A stretch of DNA of 64,000 nt from Tetradesmus obliquus (GCA_030272155.1 CP126195.1:6183001-6247000); one strand, 5' to 3'. Positions 29,923 to 41,800 are shown, counted from the first letter of the stretch. Numbers and translations are program-made. Notes: generated by a model from the letters alone, not told the origin.

Positions 29923-31366
29923 TTAGCCAAGGATCCTGGCGGAGTTGACGCCGGCAATGTTGGTCACTGCAAGGAAAGTTCGGCATAGCAGCAGCAGCAG
30001 CAGCATAGACAAAGGTTAGCAAGTGGCTCAGCACCACAGTATGCTGCGTGCAGCAGTATCAGCCCCCGCCCTCCGCCACAGCTCTGACTATGCATCCTGT
30101 ACTCAATGCCTGCTACACCCATAACACAGCTGCAGCTGACATGCAAACGGAAGCCATGTGGTGAACCCATGCAACAACCAACACCCACGTCACGCACGAT
30201 ACACAAATGAAGCACATTCATCGTAAATATTATCTGCTGGCTCACCGGCGTTGTTGGCGGCGGGGTCAGCCAGGTGGTCGGCAGTTAGGCGCTGTAGTGA
30301 ACATTCACAACATCTAAATGCACAACACGTATAGCAACCCTCGGCACTCAGCGCAGCGAAACCATCTCAGCTCTGCAGATTTCTCACCGGCGTTGTTGGC
30401 GGTGGGGTCGGCCAGGTGGTCGGCCAGATTCTCCAGGGGGCCCTTGCCAGTGACCAGGCCCTGCAGCAGCAGCAGCAGCAGCAGCAGGAACAGGCGTCAG
30501 ATTTGTTTGTGTCGTACTCTGTGGTAGGACATGCTGTGGAAGTGAGACTTCTGGTGGAGCTGCATCCACAACACGACATGCACGCGGCTAAGCCACTTTG
30601 AACACCCAGCCAGCCAGCCAGCCAGCCAGACAGACAGACAGCCAACCAGCCAACCAGCCAGCCAGCAGCAGCAGCGCTTCACCTGCACCAGGAAGCCCAG
30701 GAAGCCGACCATCGCGAGGCGCGCATTCTTCACCTCCTTGACCTGCAATGCAGCAGCAGCAGCAGCATGTGTCGGCGCACAACACCTGTCTGATGGCAGC
30801 GCGAAGGGAATGGCCGATTCTTTACACCAAGAGCTGCAGCAACAGATGCCGCAACACATGTCGCGCTCTGCAGTGCACTGCACAAACGTTGCACAAGAAA
30901 CGTACCTCGCGGCCAGGCATGCATGCACACGAATGCTGAATTAAACCAGCTGTCCGCAATGCAGGCTGGTAACGCAATATTACAATATATATGGCACGCC
31001 GCCTCACCTTGAGCTCGGCAAAGGTGTCGGGGTCCTCACACACGCCCAGGGGGTCCCAGCCGGGGTACAGGGTGTCATAGGGACTGCAGGGGTGGCAGGG
31101 AGAAGGCGGCAGGGGAGCAGCAAAGCAGCGGCAGCAGCAGCAGCAGTGTGTGATGGTGCGGAGTTGGGGGTCCCAGCCGGGGTACAGGGTGTCATACGGG
31201 CTGAAGGGGTGACAGGGGTGGCGGGGAGCAGGCGGCAGGGATGAAGAAAGCAGCAGCAGCAACAGCAGCAGCAGCAGTGTTTGAGGGTACGGAGTTGGGG
31301 TACAGCGTGTCATACGGGCTGCAGGCGTGGCAGGGGTGGCGGGGAGCAGGCGGCAGGGATGAAGAA

Positions 31367-31397
<31 letters not shown>

Positions 31398-31894
31398 GCA
31401 GTGTTTGAGGGTACGGAGTTGGGGTCCCGTGTGTCATACGACTGCAGGGGTGACAGCGTGAGGCGGCGGCAGGGGTGACAGAAGCAGCAGCAGCAGCAGC
31501 AGCGTGTGAGGGTAAATACAGGCTTGTAGGTGAGTCACGCGCAGAAAGGGCGTATGGGGTTCATACCAGCACTCATACACATCAGGTGCGCAGCTATGCT
31601 TTTACCATGCGTAGAATCGCTCTATTTACATCCACCTCTCCATTCAGGACCACACGCATGTTCAGTGGCGGTCACTCCCGAAGCTCGGCTAGCAGCACAC
31701 TCCAGCAGGATTTTGCCTTTGTGCTGGCATGTTGGACACAGACATTTGGCAGCATGTATATGCGTGTATTATATGTATATATCTGTGCCGGGCCTCACCC
31801 GTCGAAGCCGCCGCCGCCGCCGTTGTAGCGCCACACCTCAACAGCGCCCAGGATCAGGATCTGCGGTGGTTTGGTTAAGGGATTGGTTGTTGGT

Positions 31895-31929
<35 letters not shown>

Positions 31930-34288
31930 GCAGCAGCAGTGAGCGAGACATTGTGGGCTCTGGCGCAAGCCACTTTGAAGGTATACCATGATTGGCCATC
32001 GAAGCACGCTGTTGTCAGCTGCCTCTGCATACAAAGGCAACAGTGGTGCTGCGCATGCACACAAAGGTCGCAAGACGTCCTTCAACCAAGTATACTGCCG
32101 TATGTGCTGATGAGGCATGCACAGCACAGGTGCATCCACCTGGCAACTATTCAACACTCGACATGTGCAACACCGACTTCAGAGGTACTCGCGGTGAACA
32201 CAAACAGCACAAGCAGGTTGTTGCCCAGGCCATGCATGTACATATTCACAAGGAAACATCAAACTTCAAACACCGACAATCACCACATGAAAACAAACAC
32301 ACCGACGGTGGACACGCACAGCGCAGGCAAGTTCTTGCCCAGGCCACACACAGCCATACAACAAAGCTGAACTCAAACACACATCAAAACAAGCAACTCA
32401 CCGTGGACACGAACAGCGCGGGCAGGTTGTTGCCCAGGCCGAATCCGAAGCCCAGGATGTTGGCACCCTCAGGGGTCAGCGCGGCGGCGTTGGTCTTGAA
32501 CCACACGCCATCGCCAAAGATCTTGGTGCCCTGCGGTTTGAGGGTAAAAAAAGAGTGGCGGCAACAGCAGCAGCAAGCAGGCAGACAGGCAGCTTAATGA
32601 TGTGGTATGGAAGCAGTCCCTGGAGTGCCGCTGTGCGTGCGGAGCAGGCAGCATGCGAAACTGTGTGCCGGAGACAATGCTGGAACCAGATGTGCCAGCA
32701 CGAAGCACGCATCCGCGCAGGACTCGTGTTGCACACACCAGCACACATACGCAAACACACATGCACACTCACGTTGTTCCTGACCAGCACTCACATTGTT
32801 CCTGACCAGCAGTTCGGGCAGCAGGCAGCCCAGCCACCACACACCACACACATGCACACACATACATGCCTTCAGCCGAGCACAGCAGGCCACACAGCAG
32901 CCGTCTCAACCACTCACGTTGTTGCGGACCAGCAGCTCGGGCAGCAGGCAGCCCAGGGCTCCCAGCAGGGCCCAGCGGCCGTTCATGATCTCAGCCTGGC
33001 GCAGGAAGGCGAAGCGCTCCTCGTCAGCGCACAGGCCGGCCCTGCGGGGTGGTGGTGGTGTTGGGGTGCGGCGATAGAGGAGATGCAGCAGCAGCAGCAG
33101 CAGCAGCAGCAATGAAGTTGATGCGAGCAGTTGAAAGCAACCATTTGTTGTGTGAGTTTCAGGTAGTTTCAAGCATGTGCAAAGCAAGGCGCTAGCAGAG
33201 CGCTGGCAGGCAGCGAGACCAAAGAGTGTTGGCAGCAGCAGTTGATCGTTGGTGCACGCATGTGTGGACTGCAGGCAACACCACAAGCGTGGCTGTGTGA
33301 TGTGCAATGAGGGTACTCACCAGTCCCAGCCATAGTCTGTTGGGGATGCCGGCAGTTGGGATGATTGATGGAAGACGCAGCAGACAGCAGGCAGGCAGGC
33401 AGGCAGCAGGCACTTGGTCAGGCAGGTGCGCATGTACAGTCGTTGCAGTACAGATCACCTGCTGTTGACTGAAACGTGTTGGTGTATGTGTATGTGCAAA
33501 CGAAGCAGGTGGTACCGCGCAGCCACACAGCTGCCTGCACTGCATGTTTGCAAACCGTCTGCACACACAGGCAGCACAGCCCCCTTGGCTGGTTTTAATC
33601 AATCTCCACCCAAAGGGACTCACCGCCGGGGAACTCTCCCTTCAGGTGTGAAGGGGGCTCCAGGTCAGGGAAGATCTTCGCCCTACAAAGCACAAGAGAT
33701 TAGCAGGTGGCAACACGGTTCCAAGTTCCGTAAGCATGTTCCGATGATGCCAGATCCATCCGCGACAAGCAGTGCAGTGAGAATCCGCAGTTACAGAAGA
33801 TACCACTTGACTGTAAAACACATTATCACGGCAAATTCGAGCGAAGGAAGGGGCTGCAACGGGTCCTCGGACCCGGCCAACTGGTTTCCTTGCTCCCCTC
33901 GTAGGTGCTCACCTGTCCGGGCCATACCTGCACAACATCAAAAATAATCTTTGATTAATAGATATTAAGCGATTATAGCGAGAGCAAACGAGACAGGCTG
34001 CGAGGCACCAAGCACCTTCCCTCCTACGCTTGCTGTGCATGCGAGAGCAGGCCGTGCTGCATGCTTCGCAGGCAAGCGACTTACCAGTTGGCCAGAGAGG
34101 ATGACACAGCGCCACTCTGCAAACACGGACGGCCTGTGAGCCACGCTGCACAGAATGCGGGCCAGTTACGAGCGTATCAGCTGGTCACGCACCCTGCCCC
34201 CAGTTGCCTTGGGAGCTGCAGCCCTCTTGCTGCCCTCAGCCATAGTGCGCCTGGCCACAACATTCAGGGTGGACCTGTTGAGGAGCAT
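29923..34288 (-). CDS. Light-harvesting chlorophyll a/b-binding protein (LHC family, 12 exons)
   Basis: Antenna protein of the thylakoid membrane. Exons from the start: 34193-34288, 34085-34116, 33913-33927, 33624-33682, 33321-33336, 32918-33041, 32402-32530, 31799-31860, 31008-31083, 30683-30742, 30388-30460, 29923-29966. They give 786 nt, 261 residues with all phases consistent, the normal LHC size. The N-terminus is a basic, Ala/Ser-rich likely chloroplast transit peptide. WYGPDR, the trimerisation motif of LHCII proteins, follows at about residues 43-48, then GEFPGDYGWDWAG. Helix one is [14 protein letters not shown], the middle helix [16 protein letters not shown], helix three [18 protein letters not shown], then [17 protein letters not shown]. 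The usual ligand His of helix one is Asn. Two exons are only 15 and 16 nt long. The subfamily is unclear: the WYGPDR and the tail look LHCB-like, while the helix-one Asn recalls some LHCA proteins. Confidence 0.93.
30246..30283 (-). repeat. Echo of LHC exon 11 3' edge
   Basis: A copy of [13 protein letters not shown] with a GTGAGC donor, lying between exon 11 and exon 12. It is downstream of its parent exon in transcript order, as for the PEP carboxylase 3' echoes. Confidence 0.9.
30609..30675. repeat. CAGC/CAGA/CAAC tetranucleotide repeat and CAG run
   Basis: An AGCC-type tetranucleotide tract with AGAC and AACC variants in an LHC intron, close to the exon 10 donor. Confidence 0.85.
31166..31442 (-). 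repeat. Three echoes of LHC exon 9 5' edge
   Basis: Copies at about 31166-31204, 31292-31321 and 31412-31442, period about 120 bp, each have a CAG acceptor and the start of exon 9 ([24 protein letters not shown]). They lie 5' of the true exon in transcript order. The copy nearest the exon is the most complete. Confidence 0.9.
32767..32835 (-). repeat. Two echoes of LHC exon 6 3' edge
   Basis: 32795-32835 copies [13 protein letters not shown] with a GTGAGT donor, and 32773-32788 copies LVRNN with another GTGAGT. The true exon end is at 32918, so three consecutive donors compete. Confidence 0.9.
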
Positions 34289-35384
34289 GGTGACTGGTTT
34301 GAATGGAGCACAGGCACTGGTTGAGGGAGAGCGGCGACGCTGTGTTGGAGTTGCAACGCAAGCTAACTAACGTATTCGAGAGGCGAAGTGCGCCTTATCA
34401 CGGAGCGAGGCCTGCGACAAGACACTGATTCAAACCTGAGTGACAGTGATGACGAGGACCAAGGCGATTGTTGCGAGATCTGCTTGTTTTGGGGCAATAT
34501 GTCATCGATAACTTCGTTGAATTCCAAAAAGAATCATGTTCGCCACGGGACCTGCCCAGAAAATGTTCGTACATGTGCGCCCCTCTGGTTACACTGTCAG
34601 TCGTTCCGGTGTTTTCTGCGATTGTCCTCAAGCGCGATGCAGTTGACAACAGAACAATGCTAGCTATAAGCAGCATTACATCAAGTAGCAGCTCGCACGG
34701 GCAATTGCTAATGATGCACTTACAAAGTGCCTTCTGGCACAGCTGCTGAAACTGCTGGGGTTGGTGTTGTTACCAACACACATGGACTCAACGCAGAAAT
34801 TCCTAACACAATATGGCTTTCTGCGGCAACTGAATTTGTTTTGGACAATATGGCTGCAGCTAGGACGCTTTTCACCACCAGGCAAGCTACAGCCAATGTT
34901 ATAAGGTGTTGCTACAAACAATGACAGCCACCTGCGCCGAGGCATAAGCAACAACATCACCAAACATCCAGCGACAGTGCAGGATAGTTGACGGCAGAGC
35001 AGCAGGCGTCCCTTGGCACTGCAGGCACTGTTCAGCAACTTCAAAAAGGCCAAGCTCAGGTAAGCTGCCACAGCATACAAAACAAACTGCAGCTGTCTCC
35101 AAGTCGCACCCCACCCGCAGCGCATTGCAGTGCTGTTACACAGTGCTGTAGGTACATTGCAGCTGCAGCTGCTACACAGTGCTGTCCCGAGGAGCCAGCA
35201 ATGCAAGCAAGATTCCCTCACCCAACACTGGTGCTCAACGCAAACCGTAACCCGGCAAAACCAGCACCACCTGCTGCCCAGCCTTGTGCTTGTCAGCTTC
35301 CCTGTGCGTTATGTTTTAGCACGTGCCCGCGCACGTGCCCGCACACTTGCCTAGGCGAGACAAATTCACAACTTCAAAACAAAA
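34289..35384. other. Intergenic, LHC promoter side
   Basis: No gene supported. It lies upstream of the LHC start codon, so light-regulated promoter elements are expected, but I recognise none with confidence. Confidence 0.4.
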
Positions 35385-35493
35385 CAAAACAAAACAAAAC
35401 AAAACAAAACAAAACAAAACAAAACAAAACAAAACAAAACAAAACAAAACAAAACAAAACAAAACAAAACAAAACAAAACAAAACAAAACAAA
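35385..35493. repeat. (CAAAA)n microsatellite
   Basis: About 22 perfect units of the pentanucleotide CAAAA in an intergenic stretch. It is AT-rich and unlike the CAG repeats that dominate the window. Confidence 0.98.
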
Positions 35494-35785
35494 GCAAGGG
35501 CAGCCAGCTGTCACACAAGGCACCCGCTGCCCCACATGTAAAGTGACGAATTCTATACAAAGCCAGGATACCGAAGTACGCTGGTCATGCACACCTGCGC
35601 ACCTTCAAGATGTACCACACACTTTTTCCTGTGCCAGCCACAGCAGGTTCCTGAGCAACGCCGATTCAACACCTAGTATGTGAGGCTGTGCATGATGTAA
35701 ACACGGAGTTTGTGCATGATGTGGTGTGCACCCGCCAGGGGCGTCAAAAGCGACACTGGCATTGTGCAGTACGTGTATACAATAT

Positions 35786-35813
35786 CATCATCATCATGTT
35801 ACTCATCAAGCCA
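35786..35813 (-). mobile_element. 28 bp LINE stub with 13 bp target-site duplication
   Basis: The 28 bp matches the 3' terminus of the LINE at 5765 (shared core, minus strand, GGCTTGATGAGTAACATGAT, plus an ATG-repeat tail). Identical 13 bp GTGTATACAATAT at 35773-35785 and 35814-35826 flank it. This fits an insertion whose reverse transcription stopped after about 28 nt. Confidence 0.88.
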
Positions 35814-35826
35814 GTGTATACAATAT

Positions 35827-37052
35827 GTGCCGCCCCCAACACGCAGGCTCCAGCCAAAATGTATGACGGCATACTCTCGGTGCATGATTTATGCATGCCA
35901 ACCTGCGCACATGTGCATACAGGAGCTGTATGCAAGCCATGTGTACGGCAGTTCAAGATGCGGTGTGCATGATCATGCACAGCGCCAGTCAAAGCACGCA
36001 AGCTTGCCCTTGCAGCAAGCAGCAGCGAGCTGCTACACCGCAAGCAGCTTGCTGCCATGTCATGCTGCGGCAATTGATCACCTTGGCACCACCATCTATG
36101 CAAAAATAAGTATGCTGTGTTTGTGATCATGAGTGATGGGCAGCATGTACAGTGAACAGTGTACATATCACAGCGGTCATGATGCAACCACACAGTATCC
36201 CCCAGTCAAGAAACGTTTCCTATGCCATGCACGGCAGCCTGCAAGTGTTGCCCTGAGAGTGCTGCTGTGTCTGTGTGCGCAGAGGTCACAATAGAACACA
36301 TCAAACATCTACGTGTTGTGCATCCCAGGTTGTCAAAAGCAAGGAGCCAAGCCCTGGCAGCAGGCGGCGTGCCACCACTGAGTCAACCAAGTCAACATAT
36401 GCTCACAATGAGACTGGCAATGCTGCCCACACTGTGCATGTTTCATGTTGCATGTTGCATGAGGGGCACACAGCACGCATAAGTCTGCTTTACAAGCATA
36501 ATGCAAACTCCCTTTCAACAGCAGCATGCATGGCCACCAGTCCACCAGTCCACAATAACGCGCAGCACAGTAACCACCGCACCAACCAGCATACCAACCA
36601 GCGCATCAACCTGAAGTCGTCGCTACGTACGAACTGTCACTAATACACAGCACCACGCATCAACTTCAGGCTGGCCAATGTACGACAGCACAGCACAGCT
36701 TGGCACCACGACAATTGCCCACTCGTTGCTACTGGGGCACCAAGGAATGGGTGCATCGTGCTGCCAGTGCCAGGCTGGCAGCAGAGGCCAGCAACACTTT
36801 CCTAACAGCAGCGCACATGGCCCTGCGCTGTCTCAGTGCGTCGGCTGCATCAGATGCCCTGGTAGCTGCACCGAGCCAAAGTATCGGCCAGTTCATTATA
36901 TTGCTAGCAATGCATACACACACCAGCAACGTCAAAGCTTGTCAAAGCACATGTTTTCACACAAAAAAAGAGACACTGCCAACACAACAGCACTAGCAAC
37001 GCCACAGCCAGCAGCAATCCTGACCAGACTGCGCCTGCCGGCAACTCAGCCC

Positions 37053-37094
<42 letters not shown>

Positions 37095-37099
37095 AACCG
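35827..37099. other. Intergenic, no gene supported
   Basis: Nothing recognised beyond a CTG run near 37055-37093. Confidence 0.4.
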
Positions 37100-37447
37100 C
37101 TAGTCCAGCTGGCCTTTGACCAGCCTGCAGCCAGTGCTGCCATACGCAGCACTGCCGGGCTGCCAGCCCCCTGCAGGGCATGTTGGCACCTTGCCTGCCC
37201 CCACATCAGCAGCGTCTGCAGCCTGCACAAACCTCTTCTCGTGCTTGATGTAAGGGTAGGTGCTGATGCAGAAGCATTCGTACAGCAGGGAGTTGCGGAC
37301 AGGCTTGACGGCAGCAGTCGTGCTGTCAGGGACGCGAGCCTGGATGTTGAACAGGCGCCTGCTGGCGCTGGCTGGCGAGCAGCTTGCGCAGGTGAGGAGC
37401 AGCAGCAGCAGCACTGGCGCTGATGACGTGACCAGGCGAGGCATCAT
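37100..37447 (-). CDS. Possible small secreted protein, 115 residues
   Basis: Single minus-strand frame starting at one of two adjacent ATGs (37445-37447 chosen). The N-terminus, MMPRLVTSSAPVLLLLLLTC, looks like a signal peptide with an Ala-Ser-Ala cleavage region. The rest has five cysteines, including ECFC, and the stretch ISTYPYIKHEKRF. I do not recognise the family. The frame is not low complexity, unlike most open frames nearby, which is the main reason to list it. It has no obvious intron, unlike its neighbours, so it could also be an exon of a larger gene or chance. Confidence 0.35.
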   Translation of the reverse strand: MMPRLVTSSAPVLLLLLLTCASCSPASASRRLFNIQARVPDSTTAAVKPVRNSLLYECFCISTYPYIKHEKRFVQAADAADVGAGKVPTCPAGGWQPGSAAYGSTGCRLVKGQLD

Positions 37448-37486
37448 TGGAGGTTTTGTTGAATTCTGAAATATGCAGCAGCCTGC

Positions 37487-37518
<32 letters not shown>

Positions 37519-37716
37519 TGACTAATGTGATGCAGAGAGCTGCCCTGTACATCAAAGAGGTCCCAGCAATACCCGCTATTTTGGTGGCAAGTGCACGTAC
37601 AGTCAACCTGCTTGCTGCGCTGGCGCTAGGTGACTTACACAAGCCCTTGAGGGAGCAGCTGTGGTGACTCGCCTCAACCAACGGGAAATGTGTTGCTGCT
37701 TGGTGTGTCAACCAAT

Positions 37717-37749
37717 ATGGTGCCAGGACCCACATGTAACTATCCTCTC
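37717..37749 (-). repeat. 33 bp dispersed repeat (inverted copy at 60631-60663)
   Basis: Identical over 33 bp in opposite orientation (plus-strand copy at 60631 begins GAGAGGATAGTTACATGTGG). Similarity stops abruptly at both ends. It is perhaps the end of an unrecognised element. Confidence 0.8.
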
Positions 37750-38545
37750 TCAATATGGCTATTGAGCTGGCTGCAGGAGGCAACACGTGTAACCCAGCTC
37801 TGTATGTTGTACATACAGCAAGCTGTGCGATGCTGAGGCACTACACTGCTACATGTGGTAACACAGCGCTTTGCCACAACTGCACGACTGCCTGCTGCTG
37901 AAAGTGCTAGCATCATCACTGACTGTCCAGGCTGTTGACATGAACGTAGCGTGAAGACTAATACACTGCTTGCTTTAGTGTTGCTCTGGCCCGCTTGCAC
38001 GAAGTCACAGGGAGGCAGGCTGCACTGCTGTGACACAGCCTGAAGTTCCACGCGGCCTAGTTGTTCCTGCTGCTGAGGTGCCGATGCCGGCAACATAAAT
38101 TCAACTTCAACATAGTTTTCAACGTAACTAACGTTGTTTGGTGTGCGTTGTGGCTGCCCAGCCAGCCGTAGCGTCAGCACATTCCCTATAAACACTCACG
38201 GGTTTCGGAGTCCACGCCCAAGTTGCCAGCAGCCGTGATGGACGGCCAAACGAGCTTTGTAGTGCAATTGGAGAGTATAGCGTCACCAATGGTGGTAAAA
38301 TCAACCGACAAGCGCACAAGCCAATTGCAATCTGTCAGGATGACGGTCCGTGGCCGTAAATGTCTTAGACTGAGCGTCTATATAGAGATGATTAGCCGTT
38401 CCGTGAGTTTGACACGGCATAAAGATGTTGTCACTCGAGTTTGTGGCTGGGGTTACAACGCCTGCCATGCGATGAGTGCGGTGTCGACAACAGGTGTAGA
38501 AGCTGTCAGCGTCGTATCGGAGCAACATGTTGCATAATAGTGCAT

Positions 38546-38550
38546 TTACA
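38546..38550 (-). terminator. Candidate TGTAA poly(A) signal for the WD-repeat gene
   Basis: The chlorophyte-type pentamer TGTAA on the minus strand, about 256 nt after the stop codon. A pentamer alone is weak evidence. Confidence 0.3.
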
Positions 38551-38805
38551 GCCCCACGGACATTATGATGTGCATGTAAAGCATTTGTACATCATCAGCT
38601 GTTATGCCTGCTTACAAGCAGGGGTTGTCTGCACCTGTTTCTGAAGCTGTGATAAGGCTGCCGCATGCATCAACAGATGGGAATGTCATCTTGCAATAGG
38701 CGCTCTGCCTACAGCCAGCTGGGGCATGGCAGCCAACAACTGCATCCCTCTGTTGCAACTTGAAGATCATGTTACCAATGGGGTCACACTGTGTATGGCA
38801 TACAG

Positions 38806-41800
38806 TTATCTTTCCATTGCAGCTGCCGCTGCGCCAGGATGTGCCTCCGCTGCTGCATTCTCAGCAGCCCGCTTGCCGCTCAAACTACTGAGCAGCCGCT
38901 CCACCCTGCTGCACCCGCCAGCAATGCCCCTGCCTCTGCTGCTGCCATCACCAGCAGCGCTGCCGGCAGTGGCTGCAGCTGCTGCTGGTAGGGCCGCCCA
39001 GTGCTTGCGTGCTGCTGCCTGCCGCATGTCATGTGCCTCAGCCTCTCTCAGCTCTACTAGCACGCCAGGGTCACTCACAGTGTGCAGCAGGTGGTCCATC
39101 TGCGACAAGTATACCGGTTGCTGCTGCTGCTGCTTCCTGCCCTTGCCTTTCTTCTTCTTCTTTTGCTTCTTGGGCTTGGCATCACCAGCAGCATCGCCAG
39201 CAAGCAGCCCATCTACCCCTTCACTGCTCTTCTTCTTGACGTTTTTGCTTCTCACTTTCTTCCCAGCTGCACCGCTGCCGCTGCCGCTGGCTACCTGCGC
39301 TCTGTAGCGTGCCAGCAGCTGCTGCAGCTCAGCAGCCGGCGGCACATCCTCCAGGAATGCATCCGGGTGCTGCACAACCCGCACAGCACTGCGCATCGAG
39401 GGCTGCAGGCCCAACAGGCGCCTGGCAGCTTGCAGCCCTGCGCTAGCGCCAGCGCTGCTGCTTGATACCTCAGCGCTGTCACCTGCGCCTGCCTTGCTGC
39501 TGCTGCTGCTGCTGCTCTGATGCACAAGCTGGGCGCTGCTCTGCTGCTCAACCTGCTGCTGCTGCCTGGTGGGCTCCGGCGGCACCTGCACACAGAGCTG
39601 ACCCACTGTGAACGTACCGTCACCTGCGGCTGGTGCCGTTGCAGCAGCAGCTGCCCTGGTGAGGCCAGTTGCAGCACAGCCTGCACCAGCACCAGCAGCA
39701 CCTGCCACTTCTGCCTGATGACTGCAGTCGCTGCCGCTGCTGCTCTCACTGCCTAGTTCACTGCTGCTGCTCGAGCTTCGGCTGCTGCAGTCATCCTCAC
39801 TGCAGCTGCTGCTGCCAGCGCTTGCGCTGCCCTGCCTACCCACTCCACTGACTGTTTTGCGCAGCCCAGCCGCCCGCCACCTGTCTGCCTGCATGGCTGC
39901 CAAGTTGAATTCGAAGCGTGTCTGCAGCTGGCCCTTGGAGCTGCTGCTGCCAGGGCCACCCACACTGCTGCTGTGGCGCTTTTTCCTGCTGTTGGTCCCA
40001 GCAAATGCAGCACCATGTGAGCTGGAGTGCCTGGCTGCCGGTACGCCAGGTGTGGCAGCAGCAGCAGCAGCAGCAGTAGCAGCACTGGTGCAGCCGACAG
40101 CCTGGAAACCACCAGTGCCAGCTCGCACTGCTGTTATGGCAGGGAAACCAGCTGTGCCTACTCCTGCTTCGCTTTGCTGCTGCTGCTGGTCATGCTGCTG
40201 CTGGCTCGGGGTCCCAAGGGCGAGACTGAGGTTTGTGAACGCAGCAGACACCTGCTTCAGCTGTGGAAGAGAACAGCCAGGCTGCTGCCCCCCTACATCT
40301 GCTGGTTGCTGCTGTGGTGTTCTTTGTGTGTCAAATGGTACCGCTGGTGCTTGATGAAACCCAACACCTTTGGGGCCACGTCCCAGTTTCCTGCCAGCAG
40401 CACCGCAGGCGTCTGCTGCTGATGCTGGCTGTACTGCAGCTATGCTGGCAGCAGCAGCACCAGCAGCAACCCCACTCCCTTGCTGCTGCACTGCCCTGCT
40501 GATGGTGTTCTGCCTGTATGATGACCGCGGCGCTGCCATTGCTCTAGCAAGCTCTGCTTTTGCCCGCGCCTCATCCAAATCCAGTGGTGGCCTGCTGCTG
40601 CTGTGGACATATGCTGCTGGCTGCATTGAAGGCTCCACATTTAAGCTACGATCCGAGCTGGGGCCAGGGCTCTGTTGCGACCCCGGCAGCTGCAGCGGGC
40701 TGAGGTGTGAAGGGCTAGCTTGTTGTAGACCTTCCCCAGTCGCATGCTGATGTTGCTCCTGCTGCTGCTGCTGCTGCTGCTGCTGGGGGCTGGTGCTGCT
40801 GTTGCGTCTGGCACTTGCTGGTGCACTGGCTGCCCTGGCATCATCAAAGATGGTGCTGAGCTCGCCTCTGCGGCTGCGCGCAGTTACTGCAGGCAACAGA
40901 AGCAGCCGTAGCAGCAGCAAGACACAGGCAGGCATGTTGGCACACGGATTTTGAATCCGGCTACATGTGCTGCAACAGAACTGCTGCCCAATCCCAAGCT
41001 GCAGCCTGCTACAGCTTAACCTTCTACCGGGGAGCAGATTTGCATCATTTAAAGCTTAGCGATCATAGCGCCTAATGCTGCGCAGCCGATCTTAACTTGT
41101 TTTTATACCTGTTAAGTATACACAGACGTAAGCAGGGCACTTGCCGACGCATATTCAGCTCTCCCCACCACAAGCACAAGCAGCAGCGCTGCACTCCTGT
41201 TGCGGCTGTGGCAGCCATGCACCCGCTGTACATGCGCACTACACACAGGAGACCAGCCCATCACTGCCGCACCGCACCTGCATAGCTGTCCCCGCGCACC
41301 ACCAGCAGCGCTCCTGCTGCGCCCGCTGGGCCTGCCGCTGCCGCTGCTGCGCCTGCCCCTGCAGGCGCCACCAGCAGGTCGCCGCTGTCGTTCAGGAAGG
41401 CTGCTGCAGCCAGCGGGGTGCCCAGGTAGATGGATGCACGCAGGCGCCTGTCCAGCCCAAACAGCTGCAGCCAGGGAGAGGAGCGGCAGTGGCACAGGCG
41501 GCAGGCAAAGGCCAGCAGTCGGTGTCGGTATCAAGGCCCTGTGCCAGAGAATGCAGTTGTGATCAAGCAGGCACCTGTAGAGCAAGGTGCAGCCAAGGCT
41601 TCATGTGCAGCAGATGCCTGCAAGGAACCAACTGTGTCCTGACAGCCTAGGCGAGGTGTGGCAGTGAGGCAGTGAGACGCTGGCCGTGGTGACAGCCGCA
41701 TCAAAGCAGGAGAAGAGCACCAAGCTGATCAGCTAGCGCAGCGCACCAACAACATGCATGCCTGCAGCTGGGCAGCAGCGCGCCAGCCTCACCTTGACAT

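Larger units (their letters stand above)
37448..38805. other. Intergenic, includes presumed 3' UTR of the WD-repeat gene
   Basis: Apart from the short repeat at 37717-37749 and a possible poly(A) signal, nothing recognised. Confidence 0.4.

Noticed and set aside
30609-30945. Trp/Gly-rich peptide frames over the tetranucleotide tract
   Set aside because: These are translations of an AGCC repeat inside an LHC intron.
34388-34749. Small plus-strand frame with an acidic stretch (DSNLSDSDDEDQG) near the LHC promoter
   Set aside because: No splice context, no recognisable domain and no neighbouring exon; probably chance.
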